The notes under the pieces: generated by a model | The model's input: the letters and a program-made list of their open reading frames with translations, nothing else | Told to the model about the DNA's origin: nothing | Databases searched by the model: none | Assembly (NCBI GenBank): GCA_029862165.1 | Contig: JAOTXU010000014.1 | Coordinates: forward strand, 25,910-89,909 | Direction of reading: 5' to 3' | Length of the DNA stretch: 64,000 nt | From: Gammaproteobacteria bacterium | Lineage (GTDB): Bacteria; Pseudomonadota; Gammaproteobacteria; Steroidobacterales; JABDKV01 | Translations under genes and position numbers: made by a program | Part shown: piece after piece, positions 35,695 through 43,279 of the stretch | Layout of the letters: the number at the start of each line of letters is the position of its first letter | How positions within the stretch are numbered: the stretch's first letter is position 1

Positions 35695-36858
35695 CTACCT
35701 AGGTTCCGGGCTGACGCCGCGTGCAAACCAGGGATGTGGGTTAACCGGCGCACGTTGGTGGCGGATCTCGAAATACAAGGCCGGTTGGGGCTGTCCTCCG
35801 CTGTCGCCGACCGTGCCAAGTACCTCGCCGGCATCGACCCAATCGCCAGCGGATCGGTCGAGTCTTTCATTGTGCCCGTAAAGACTTAGGTAACCGTCAC
35901 CATGCTCAATGACCAGCAGCAATCCCAGACCGGGCAACCAATCCGAATACGCGACCCGTCCGTGGGCGATCGCACGTACCTGTGCACCGCGCTCGGCACC
36001 GATGAGTACGCCATTCCATTTCATCGATCGGCCAGATCGCGGTTTACCAAAATCACCAAGTAGCTCACCCCTTGCCGGCCACCCGAGCTGCCCTTTCAAT
36101 TCTATGAACGGCTGCTGTGACTCGACGGGAAACTCGGCCAGTACGCGTGCCAGTTCTTCCAACAAATTAACAAGCGCCTGCTCTTGGCGCTGCAGACCGC
36201 TGAGTTGTGAACCGCCAGTTTGGATCCTTTTCTCAAGGGCAATCACGATTGCTTTTCGCTTGCCACGCGCCTCTTCCAGGCTAACCAACTCTCCGGCACG
36301 CCGCTGTTCGAGCTCGGCCAGTCTTTGACTCTCGGCCGCCACTTCCACTTCAATGCGAGACAACTCAGATAGCGTTTCTTCAACTTTCGCGATTCGTCTC
36401 ACACGACTCTCTGTGAAATAACGGTAGTAAACGCTTTGCCTGCCGATAACGGCCGGATCGCGCTGATTAAGCAGTAGCTTGATTCGCTCTTCACGGCCGT
36501 TGACATACGCTGCTCGCAACTGCCCGGCAAGCCCGTCCCGCTCGCGTAGCAGCTCCGCCGTACGTTGGTTTTTCTGCTCTATCAGAGCAGCACGACGAGC
36601 CTCCGTGCTTTCCCGTTCGGTACGCAGATTATTAAGATTGCGCCGCACCGAACCAAGTAGTCGTTCAATGTCACGCAAGCGGGCCGTTACGGTGTCACGC
36701 TGCTCGACATCGTCATCGATGACGCTACGCAGTTTCTGGATGCGCAGTCGCACCTCTTCCAGCTCTTGCTCTTTTTTCACCCTGTCATCAATAGTCAGCC
36801 CCACACCTGGCAGGAGCAGGCTGGCAACGAGTACCAGGATAGGTAGTTCTTGTTTCAT
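35695..36858 (-). CDS. envC: EnvC-like murein hydrolase activator
   Basis: Coiled-coil protein (about residues 25-245) with a C-terminal LytM domain, exported (signal LPILVLVASLLLPGVG). The LytM domain lacks the zinc ligands: the first motif reads SMKWNGVLIGAE with no His/Asp, and the HxH site reads ALYFEIRHQ. This is the known state of EnvC, which does not cut peptidoglycan but activates amidases AmiA/AmiB at the division septum. The ATG at 36858 is taken; GTG at 36873 would add five residues. First gene of a long minus-strand operon; divergent from the rhodanese gene across 110 bases. Confidence 0.92.
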   Translation of the reverse strand: MKQELPILVLVASLLLPGVGLTIDDRVKKEQELEEVRLRIQKLRSVIDDDVEQRDTVTARLRDIERLLGSVRRNLNNLRTERESTEARRAALIEQKNQRTAELLRERDGLAGQLRAAYVNGREERIKLLLNQRDPAVIGRQSVYYRYFTESRVRRIAKVEETLSELSRIEVEVAAESQRLAELEQRRAGELVSLEEARGKRKAIVIALEKRIQTGGSQLSGLQRQEQALVNLLEELARVLAEFPVESQQPFIELKGQLGWPARGELLGDFGKPRSGRSMKWNGVLIGAERGAQVRAIAHGRVAYSDWLPGLGLLLVIEHGDGYLSLYGHNERLDRSAGDWVDAGEVLGTVGDSGGQPQPALYFEIRHQRAPVNPHPWFARGVSPEPR

Positions 36859-36930
36859 CAGGACGAATCGCACAAGAAAACAGCCCCCGAGTCAATTTCC
36901 CATGGATGGCACAGGGCAATCTGAATACGA

Positions 36931-36939
36931 TGCTATAAT
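36931..36939 (+). promoter_or_regulatory. extended -10 promoter for rhodanese-grxC-secB-gpsA
   Basis: TGCTATAAT is a perfect extended -10 box, 29 bases before the rhodanese ATG at 36969. No good -35 box is seen at the right distance, which extended -10 promoters tolerate. Confidence 0.6.
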
Positions 36940-36968
36940 CCGCCGCCCTGTCGCACCCACTCGAATCA

Positions 36969-37397
36969 ATGGATCAACTGCTGCAATTCACCGCCAACCA
37001 CCCGCTCCTGGTCACTGCCGCTGTTGTCACCGGCAGTTTGTTGGTGTTCAACGAGTTCCGCACCGCCGGACAGGGTCAATTCCTGGTTAGCCCGGATCAG
37101 GCGGTCAGGCTGATGAATAAGGGCGCGTTGGTGATCGATCTCCGCAGTCCCCAGGACTATCTGGCGGGCCATTTATCCGGTGCAAAAAACCTGTTGCTGT
37201 CGGATTTTGACAAGCAACTGGAATCGTTCAAGAAATATCGTGGCAAGCCGGTTATTGCCTACGACGAAAAAGGCCTGACTACACCTCGGGCTATCACCAC
37301 TCTCCAGAAGGCCGAGTTCGAGCATGTATTCAGTTTGCGCGGCGGCATACTTGCCTGGCGGGAAGAGCACATGCCGGTAGAAAAGGGTCAGTCGTGA
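36969..37397 (+). CDS. rhodanese-fold protein (YibN-like), no catalytic Cys
   Basis: A single N-terminal membrane helix (LLVTAAVVTGSLLVF), then one rhodanese domain (VIDLRSPQDYLAGHLSGAKN; PVIAYDEKG; HVFSLRGGILAWRE). The residue that is the persulfide Cys in active rhodaneses is Asp here (AYDEKG), so sulfur transfer by this site is not expected. YibN proteins beside grxC and secB have this layout. The length of 142 residues is normal. The stop overlaps the grxC GTG start by four bases. Confidence 0.88.
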   Translation: MDQLLQFTANHPLLVTAAVVTGSLLVFNEFRTAGQGQFLVSPDQAVRLMNKGALVIDLRSPQDYLAGHLSGAKNLLLSDFDKQLESFKKYRGKPVIAYDEKGLTTPRAITTLQKAEFEHVFSLRGGILAWREEHMPVEKGQS

Positions 37398-37681
37398 CCG
37401 CAGCAAGTTCTGTTGCAACACAGGCGGCTGAAGTAGTCGTCTATGGTACAGCTCGATGCCCGTACTGCGTACGCGCGCGCGGGTTGTTGGATCGTAAGGG
37501 CATCGCGTACATGGATATCCGGCTCGACGCGATGCCTGAGTTACGTGAGGAGATGGAACGCCGAAGTAACAGGCGCACTGTGCCGCAAATCTTTATCAAT
37601 GGCGCTCATATCGGCGGCAGTGACGAATTACACCATTTGGAATACGCTGGCAAACTCGACAGTTTGCTAGGCATAGGATAA
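37394..37681 (+). CDS. grxC: glutaredoxin 3
   Basis: Small dithiol oxidoreductase with the active site CPYC (GTARCPYCVRARGLL), cis-Pro segment RRTVPQIFINGAHIGGSDEL, the GSDEL glutathione contact, and 95 residues. It reduces protein-glutathione disulfides in the cytosol. The GTG start overlaps the rhodanese stop as GTGA, and about ten extra N-terminal residues precede the usual EVVVYG start. It lies 21 bases upstream of secB. Confidence 0.95.
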   Translation: MTAASSVATQAAEVVVYGTARCPYCVRARGLLDRKGIAYMDIRLDAMPELREEMERRSNRRTVPQIFINGAHIGGSDELHHLEYAGKLDSLLGIG

Positions 37682-37702
37682 TTTTCAAGAAAAGGTACCG
37701 TA

Positions 37703-38191
37703 ATGAGTGAAGAGAAAGCCGCAGCCGACGCACCGGAAAAGCAAATTGTCATTCAGAAACTATACGTGAAAGACGCATCTTTCGAAGCACCAAGTACGCC
37801 GGAAGTGTACGGCAAGGAATGGCGTCCGGAGATCAATCTAAATCTGCAAACAAAAAACAAATTGGTCAACGAAAACCTGCGCGAGGTTGTCTTGTCGGTC
37901 ACTGCCGAAGCCAAGTTGGGTGAACAAACAGCTTTTGTGGTTGAGGTACACCAGGCTGGTCTATTTCTCATCGCTGGGTTCACGGAGCAGGAAAACCAGC
38001 AACTGATCGGCGCGTATTGTCCAAATATGCTTTTCCCGTTCGCTCGCGAAGCGATTACCGATTTAGTTGGCAAAGGCGGTTTCCCCGGTTTGCTGCTACA
38101 GCCCGTCAATTTCGAGGCTCTGTTTGTCCAGCAGATGGAGGAGATGGCCAAGGCTAAGGCAGAATCCGCTGCCACCAGCGATAAGCATTGA
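37703..38191 (+). CDS. secB: protein-export chaperone SecB
   Basis: Tetrameric chaperone that keeps preproteins unfolded and delivers them to SecA. Core segments are QKLYVKDASFEAP, EINLNLQTKNK, VVLSVTAEAKLGEQTAFVVEVHQAGLF and the CPNMLFPFAREAITDLVGKGGFP block, which is the family signature. Length 162 residues. AAAAGG precedes the ATG at 37703. Its stop overlaps the gpsA start. Confidence 0.96.
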   Translation: MSEEKAAADAPEKQIVIQKLYVKDASFEAPSTPEVYGKEWRPEINLNLQTKNKLVNENLREVVLSVTAEAKLGEQTAFVVEVHQAGLFLIAGFTEQENQQLIGAYCPNMLFPFAREAITDLVGKGGFPGLLLQPVNFEALFVQQMEEMAKAKAESAATSDKH

Positions 38192-39195
38192 CTCAAAGCG
38201 ACAAACCCATCGCCATCGTAGGTGCCGGCTCCTGGGGCACCGCCCTCGCCATACAGTTTGCGCGCACTGGGCGGCCAACTTTTTTGTGGGGCCATGATCC
38301 GAAGCATCTTGCAACACTCTCTAGTGACCGCGTAAATAAAAAGTATTTGCCTGATGCGCCGTTCCCTGAGGCATTGCAAATAGAATCCAGTCTGTCGCGT
38401 GCGCTGGGTGATGCGACCGACGTCCTGATAGTTGTACCCAGCCACGCGTTTCGCGAGATGTTGAAGCGGGTCAAGCCGTTGCTGTTGCCCGATGCCCGCC
38501 TGTGCTGGGCAACCAAGGGATTCGAACTGGAAACAGGCAAGTTGCCGCACGAGGTCGTGGCCGATGTACTCGGTGATGCGGTTCCCAAGGCGGTCCTCTC
38601 AGGTCCTACGTTTGCAAACGAAGTCGGTCTGGATTTACCGACGGCGATGACCGTTGCTTCAGCCGACGAGAGTTTTGCCGCCGACATCGCAGCGAGTATC
38701 TCCAGCGAAAACTTTCGTGCGTACACGACGACAGATGTCATTGGCGTGGAGGTCGGCGCAGCGGTAAAAAACGTGCTCGCCATCGGGGCTGGAATTTCTG
38801 ACGGATTGGGTTTTGGCGCCAATACGCGAGTGGCTCTGATTACGCGTGGCCTGCATGAAATGACACGTCTCGGACTCGCGCTAGGGGCCCAGGCGGAAAC
38901 GTTCATGGGTCTGGCCGGTATGGGTGACCTGGTCCTGACCTGCACCGATGATCAGTCGCGTAACCGCCGTATGGGTCTCGCGCTGGCACAAGGAAAGGGA
39001 GTCGAGGCCGCGCAGCATGAGATTGGTCAGGTTGTAGAAGGTGTGCACGCAGCGCGTGCTGTGCGGGAAGTGGCGCAAGCGGCCGGCGTCGACATGCCGA
39101 TCAGCGAACAAATCTACCGTGTGTTGTACGAAGATACGGACCCCAGGACTGCCGTATCGGCTTTGATGGGGCGCAATCTCAAACGCGAATCCTAG
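38188..39195 (+). CDS. gpsA: NAD(P)-dependent glycerol-3-phosphate dehydrogenase
   Basis: Forms sn-glycerol 3-phosphate from dihydroxyacetone phosphate for phospholipid synthesis. Dinucleotide motif IAIVGAGSWGTALAIQFA, substrate block VLSGPTFANEVG, catalytic Lys in GAAVKNVLAIGAGISDGLG, and GLAGMGDLVLTCTDDQSRNRR. TTG start at 38188 overlaps the secB stop (TTGA); no better start lies inside the conserved N-terminus. The secB-gpsA neighbourhood is standard in gammaproteobacteria. Confidence 0.95.
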   Translation: MTQSDKPIAIVGAGSWGTALAIQFARTGRPTFLWGHDPKHLATLSSDRVNKKYLPDAPFPEALQIESSLSRALGDATDVLIVVPSHAFREMLKRVKPLLLPDARLCWATKGFELETGKLPHEVVADVLGDAVPKAVLSGPTFANEVGLDLPTAMTVASADESFAADIAASISSENFRAYTTTDVIGVEVGAAVKNVLAIGAGISDGLGFGANTRVALITRGLHEMTRLGLALGAQAETFMGLAGMGDLVLTCTDDQSRNRRMGLALAQGKGVEAAQHEIGQVVEGVHAARAVREVAQAAGVDMPISEQIYRVLYEDTDPRTAVSALMGRNLKRES

Positions 39196-39220
39196 CCTTC
39201 CGACTCGGCGTCAGGTGTGT

Positions 39221-39685
39221 CTAGGTGCCACCTGTAAAGTTGAGCTGACGCCAGGCTTCAAAGACTACGACCGCCACGGTGTTGGACAAATTCAAACTTC
39301 GGTTATCCGGACGCATTGGCACCCTGAGGGTCTGCGCAGCCGGTAATGCGTCGAGGACTTCCTGTGGCAGGCCACGCGTTTCCGGTCCAAAAATCAGTGC
39401 ATCATCAGGCCCGTACTGAACTTTGTCGTAGCGACCGACCCCGCGGGTTGAGTAGGCATAAATGGTGGTCGGAGAAATAGCATCCAGACACTGCGTCAGC
39501 GTTGGGTGCTCGCTCACCTCCGCGTATTCGTGATAATCCAGTCCGGCACGTCGCATCCGCCGCTCGCTTAAATCAAAACCCAGTGGGTGGACCAGATGCA
39601 GCTTTGCCCCGGTATTTGCACACAAACGTATGACATTTCCCGTATTGGGCGGAATCTCCGGCTCGTAAAGGATTACGTGTAACAT
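39221..39685 (-). CDS. trmL: tRNA (cytidine/uridine-34-2'-O)-methyltransferase
   Basis: SPOUT-class methyltransferase for the wobble ribose of tRNA-Leu isoacceptors. MLHVILYEPEIPPNTGNVIR, FGPETRGLPQEVL and the knot NRSLNLSNTVAVVVFEAW are diagnostic. I chose ATG at 39685, matching the family start; 39694 would add three residues. It is convergent with gpsA and divergent from the dihydroorotate dehydrogenase, about 33 bases apart. Confidence 0.94.
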   Translation of the reverse strand: MLHVILYEPEIPPNTGNVIRLCANTGAKLHLVHPLGFDLSERRMRRAGLDYHEYAEVSEHPTLTQCLDAISPTTIYAYSTRGVGRYDKVQYGPDDALIFGPETRGLPQEVLDALPAAQTLRVPMRPDNRSLNLSNTVAVVVFEAWRQLNFTGGT

Positions 39686-39718
39686 AGATGGCATGCAGCT
39701 GCGTTTGGGTATGACAGT

Positions 39719-40708
39719 TTGAACGACGTCGACGCTACTCTGCCCCCGGCGTCGTTGAAGGTTGAGTTCTGCGGCCTGGAATTGGCTTCGCCCATCGTGT
39801 TGTTATCCGGTTGTGTTGGATTTGGCGAAGAATACACGCGCGTAGAGGGCTACTCCAACCGGCAAGTTGGTGCCATCGTACTCAAAGGCACAACGCTGGA
39901 ACCGAGACTGGGTAATCCGCCCCATCGCCTCTGGGAAACACCAATGGGTATGCTCAATGCCATTGGTCTGCAGAATCCTGGGGTGGACGCGGTTATCAAC
40001 CAGATTCTTCCGGCATTGGATTTTTCCGAGACCCGTTTTATCGCGAACGTATGCGGATCAACTATAGAGGATTACGTCGAAGTCACCCGTCGATTCAACG
40101 ATTCGCCGATCGATGCGATAGAGATAAATATATCCTGCCCGAATATCAAAGAAGGCGGTGTTGCATTCGGTAACCATCCTGAAATGTCGGGGCGTGTCGT
40201 CGCCGCTTGTCGGGCAGTAACTGACAAACCACTCATTACGAAACTGTCGCCCAACCAGACCGATATCGCCGAGAATGCCCGTCGCTGTATCGATGCCGGC
40301 ACCGATGCGTTGGCAGTGATCAACACGATCATGGGCATGGCTATCAATGTTGAATCCCGGCAGCCGGTAATTGGCAACGTGCAGGGTGGTTTGTCCGGTC
40401 CGGCCATCAAACCCATCGCGTTATTGAAAGTACACCAGGTCTACGATGTCGCGCGATCACACAATGTGGCAATCATCGGGCAGGGTGGAATCACCAGCGC
40501 CAACGATGCACTCGAATTTATCATCGCAGGCTCACAAACCGTCGGTGTGGGTACCGCTTTGTTTTACGATCCGTTGGCTTGCATCAAAATCAACTACGGA
40601 CTGGCTGACTACCTGCAGCGCCACGGCAAGGCTTCAATCGAACAAATCGTCGGTTCCCTGCGCTACGACGACATTACCCCCGATCCGGAAAACTGCCTGG
40701 CTGGCTGA
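39719..40708 (+). CDS. dihydroorotate dehydrogenase, class 1B-like catalytic subunit
   Basis: FMN barrel enzyme of pyrimidine synthesis by family. The Cys base is in INISCPNIKEGGVAFG, typical of class 1B (PyrDB); class 2 enzymes have Ser. Other motifs: GAIVLKGTTLEPRLGNPPHR, TPMGMLNAIGLQNPG, GGLSGPAIKPIALL and IIGQGGITSANDA. Class 1B normally works with the electron-transfer subunit PyrK, which is not next to it here. Start TTG at 39719. Gammaproteobacteria usually use class 2, so the true substrate deserves a check; dihydropyrimidine dehydrogenases are also relatives. Confidence 0.85.
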   Translation: MNDVDATLPPASLKVEFCGLELASPIVLLSGCVGFGEEYTRVEGYSNRQVGAIVLKGTTLEPRLGNPPHRLWETPMGMLNAIGLQNPGVDAVINQILPALDFSETRFIANVCGSTIEDYVEVTRRFNDSPIDAIEINISCPNIKEGGVAFGNHPEMSGRVVAACRAVTDKPLITKLSPNQTDIAENARRCIDAGTDALAVINTIMGMAINVESRQPVIGNVQGGLSGPAIKPIALLKVHQVYDVARSHNVAIIGQGGITSANDALEFIIAGSQTVGVGTALFYDPLACIKINYGLADYLQRHGKASIEQIVGSLRYDDITPDPENCLAG

Positions 40709-40761
40709 TTGGGGGCAGGCTCTCTTTGCTTGCTGCGCTGCAATAATTCTTACTTTAACAT

Positions 40762-40793
40762 AAGTCTAGAACACTATATTTTGTGCTAGACTT
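40762..40793. repeat. inverted repeat upstream of small ORF
   Basis: AAGTCTAG (40762-40769) and CTAGACTT (40786-40793) are exact complements, with an inner CAC/GTG pair inside an AT-rich loop. It is about 70 bases before the small gene at 40862 and may be an operator or a leader hairpin. Confidence 0.5.
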
Positions 40794-40861
40794 CACAACC
40801 GATCCCAAGATATAGGGATTGTGTTGGCTATCTTTAGAATCAGGGTGGCAGGGGTCCGCGC

Positions 40862-41089
40862 ATGAACGAGTTCGAGCAACTCTACTGGCAGTTCCTGGAA
40901 GTTGTCGCAGCGGCACAGGACCGTTGTGAGGCTGCAGTGGCGGCGATGATTCGCTATGACGATAGCGGTCAAGACATTCCAAAGGAAGTGCTTGGAGAGT
41001 ACGCAGACTCGCACGAAGCCCTAAAGAAAATTATTGCCACCTACCCATGTTCGCAAACGGAAACTGTGAGGCTGGCCTCTACAGCTTAA
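40862..41089 (+). CDS. small protein of unknown function (75 residues)
   Basis: Not recognised. The 75-residue product is mostly alpha-helical by composition: an acidic/aromatic first helix (NEFEQLYWQFLEVVAAAQDR), a helix around EAAVAAMIRYDD, and EYADSHEALKKIIATY. No signal peptide, no membrane segment; a single Cys near the end. It stands alone between a palindrome-bearing upstream region and a strong terminator at 41151, i.e. as its own transcription unit, which argues that it is real. AGGGG lies about 9 bases before the ATG. Confidence 0.6.
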   Translation: MNEFEQLYWQFLEVVAAAQDRCEAAVAAMIRYDDSGQDIPKEVLGEYADSHEALKKIIATYPCSQTETVRLASTA

Positions 41090-41150
41090 AGGTCAACCCC
41101 CGTTAGCCCGCTGGCGCGACGGCGCGCATTTTCGACATATTTTTGCGGGC

Positions 41151-41185
41151 GGGCGCCCGACCTCTGACGGGCGCCCTTTCTTTTT
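41151..41185 (+). terminator. intrinsic terminator
   Basis: GGGCGCCCG (41151-41159) and CGGGCGCCC (41168-41176) form a perfect nine-base stem with an eight-base loop, followed by TTTCTTTTT. It ends the small plus-strand gene and faces the end of the convergent HhH gene. Confidence 0.88.
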
Positions 41186-41195
41186 CTCTGAAATC

Positions 41196-42206
41196 TCAGC
41201 CGTAGTATTTTTTGTACAGAACGGTCGCCTGCTCGACCCAGTTATCAGTGTCAATCCGACTGGAAAATCGGCCAATCCTGGCGGCCAAACGTGCCACGTC
41301 GCTGGCGTCGAACTCGGCGATCTGTTGAAACCGGTAGATACCGTACTGATTGAGCTCATGTTCGAGAACCGGGCCAATTCCCTTGATCTCCTGCAAACTA
41401 TCTTTGCTCTGGTTTGCGTCAGCCGCCAGTGATGCAATTCTGTCGTCCCCTTTTTTTCTTGATGTTCTGTCTGCTGTGTCCGGTTTAAGGTCTTTGCCCG
41501 ACCGCTGTTCATACTCGTTGAGCTGACTCTCCATCTCGGCCAGATCGGCGACCGTGTTCTCGTATTTTTCCTGCCAGCTAAGCGACTCGTTCATTGCCGC
41601 CCGAAGCTCCTGGTCCTGCAGCCCTCTTCCGCCACCTGTCTGTTGATTCAGCTCCGCCAAATCGTCGCGCAACACGGCAATGCTGTCGTCACGAGACTGA
41701 ATATCCACTTCCAATTGATGAACACGAGACGTTTGCTCAGTCAAATTGCGGTCGCCCGGTTGCGTATCCTCGCTCTTTAGTTTGGCGATTTCCCGTTCAT
41801 GCTCCAAACGCAGCCCGTTTTCGCGCGCGGCTGCTGCTGCGTTAGCCTGAGATATCCCGCTTCGCAAGGATTGTATTTCCGACCGTAGTTCACTGATCGC
41901 CTGCTCGCGCTCTACGACTCGTTCTTCCTGTTTCTCGATCAACCTTTCGTAGTCGCTCGAAACAGTGCCGTTATCAGTCTCTACTGACTGCGCTGCCGAT
42001 TGTTTCAGTTTTTCAATTTTGCCGGACAAGTTTTGCACGCTTCGATCGCGTTCGATCTCAATATGTCTCAGCTGACTCTTGTAATTGTCCCGAATAACCA
42101 CCTCCCGCCGACGCGCAATATCTTGCCGGAAAAACCAGCCTGCCACCGCGCCTATCAGGACAGCGGCCAACAAACACAGAAATATTTGTGTGAGTAAAAA
42201 AGTCAT
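41196..42206 (-). CDS. membrane-anchored coiled-coil protein with C-terminal HhH domain
   Basis: One N-terminal membrane helix (LLTQIFLCLLAAVLIGAVAGWFF), then a long charged coiled-coil region (about residues 30-250), and a C-terminal helix-hairpin-helix domain (LQEIKGIGPVLEHELNQYGIYRFQQIAEF, about 268-298) ending in the IGRFSSRIDTDNWVEQA segment. That tail is common to many bacterial proteins of unknown role, among them NuoE-like fusions and ribosomal L21-linked HhH proteins. ATG at 42206 starts the membrane segment; the longer frame runs into the upstream gene. It follows the OmpA-type gene by two bases. Function is unknown; a structural envelope role is inference. Confidence 0.78.
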   Translation of the reverse strand: MTFLLTQIFLCLLAAVLIGAVAGWFFRQDIARRREVVIRDNYKSQLRHIEIERDRSVQNLSGKIEKLKQSAAQSVETDNGTVSSDYERLIEKQEERVVEREQAISELRSEIQSLRSGISQANAAAAARENGLRLEHEREIAKLKSEDTQPGDRNLTEQTSRVHQLEVDIQSRDDSIAVLRDDLAELNQQTGGGRGLQDQELRAAMNESLSWQEKYENTVADLAEMESQLNEYEQRSGKDLKPDTADRTSRKKGDDRIASLAADANQSKDSLQEIKGIGPVLEHELNQYGIYRFQQIAEFDASDVARLAARIGRFSSRIDTDNWVEQATVLYKKYYG

Positions 42207-42208
42207 AA

Positions 42209-43240
42209 CTAATTCAGAGCATGAAACTCGATTCGACGATTCTCCGCTCGGCCTGCATTCGTCGAATTGTCTGCGATTGGCTGTGACTCGCCGTAACCCC
42301 ATGGAATAAGCTGGTCGGCATCGATTCCTGCGCCGACCAGATACTCGACAATGGCTTCCGCGCGGCGCTGACTCAGTTCCAGGTTTTTCATGACCAGGCC
42401 CTCGGAATCGGTGTGGCCGGAAACCTCGATGCGTAGCCCACCACAACCGCGGATTCTATCCACGAGTTGATCGAGTAGTTGAAAACTACGCACTTCTATC
42501 ACCTCGCTCGCTTCTTCGAAGTTTATCTTTTCCTGCATCAATTCATCCAACCGTCGCTGACATTGCTGCGCTGACTCCGTCGGCGCAACACCCAGATTGA
42601 TCTCTGTCATGAAGTTCGCCGGCATGCGTGAAGCCAGTAGTTTTGTTTCTCCATCACGGCCCGGTGCAACGGTACCAACGACGTTGAGGCGGTTATCACG
42701 GATCACAGCCTCAGCGGAGGCATAGGTTGTGAATCGTCGTTGCAAATTTGTCATCGCGTCCAGCCAGTTATCCGGCGCTTCCTTTCGAATTGCCATCTCA
42801 TCTTGTACGCGCCGCTTTGGGAACAACTCGCGTGTCCGGTTGACCAGCACTTCACGCGTCTCCTCGTCAGGAGCAAAACCTGTGAAACGTACAGAACCCG
42901 GAGTGACTTCCAGCCGAGTCTCGTAGACATCATTGACCGCGACCGGACTTAAATCTTCATCCGGTACTTGCATTTCGTTATCGATGCTGCGTATACCGCG
43001 GACAGCGGTTAGAAGTTCCGCTGCTTCGTGCCGCATGGCAGCGTTAGGCGCGACACCGTTCATGGTGACAGTCCGACCATCCGCACTGAGCTGGACCCAG
43101 CTCATGCCGGCGTTCTCGATCGCTGCGATGGCTCTGGCATGCAATTCCGCTTCGATCGCCGGGCCGTGCGAGCGCATGCAAGAAATCGCCAAAACGAGGA
43201 AAGCGAGTACTGCTGTTGCGACTATGACAGCTTGATTCAT
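42209..43240 (-). CDS. BON plus OmpA-like domain envelope protein
   Basis: An N-terminal hydrophobic segment (VIVATAVLAFLVLAISC) with Cys21 lacking a clean lipobox context, so either an anchor or signal. A BON-like repeat (ARAIAAIENAGMSWVQLSADGR to GIRSIDNEMQV, about 36-93) and a second similar unit follow. The C-terminal OmpA domain (about 230-343) binds peptidoglycan: IEVSGHTDSEGLVMKNLELSQ, RRAEAIVEYL, NAGRAENRRIEF. This resembles the ArfA-type BON/OmpA layout. It is followed by the coiled-coil HhH gene, with which it probably works at the envelope. Confidence 0.85.
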   Translation of the reverse strand: MNQAVIVATAVLAFLVLAISCMRSHGPAIEAELHARAIAAIENAGMSWVQLSADGRTVTMNGVAPNAAMRHEAAELLTAVRGIRSIDNEMQVPDEDLSPVAVNDVYETRLEVTPGSVRFTGFAPDEETREVLVNRTRELFPKRRVQDEMAIRKEAPDNWLDAMTNLQRRFTTYASAEAVIRDNRLNVVGTVAPGRDGETKLLASRMPANFMTEINLGVAPTESAQQCQRRLDELMQEKINFEEASEVIEVRSFQLLDQLVDRIRGCGGLRIEVSGHTDSEGLVMKNLELSQRRAEAIVEYLVGAGIDADQLIPWGYGESQPIADNSTNAGRAENRRIEFHALN

Positions 43241-43279
43241 GAACGCAGTATCTTTGCCTGTCCACGCGGCGGCAAGGGC

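Noticed and set aside
37753..38945. Long minus-strand frames across secB and gpsA
   Set aside because: Antisense to two well-recognised genes; no family features.
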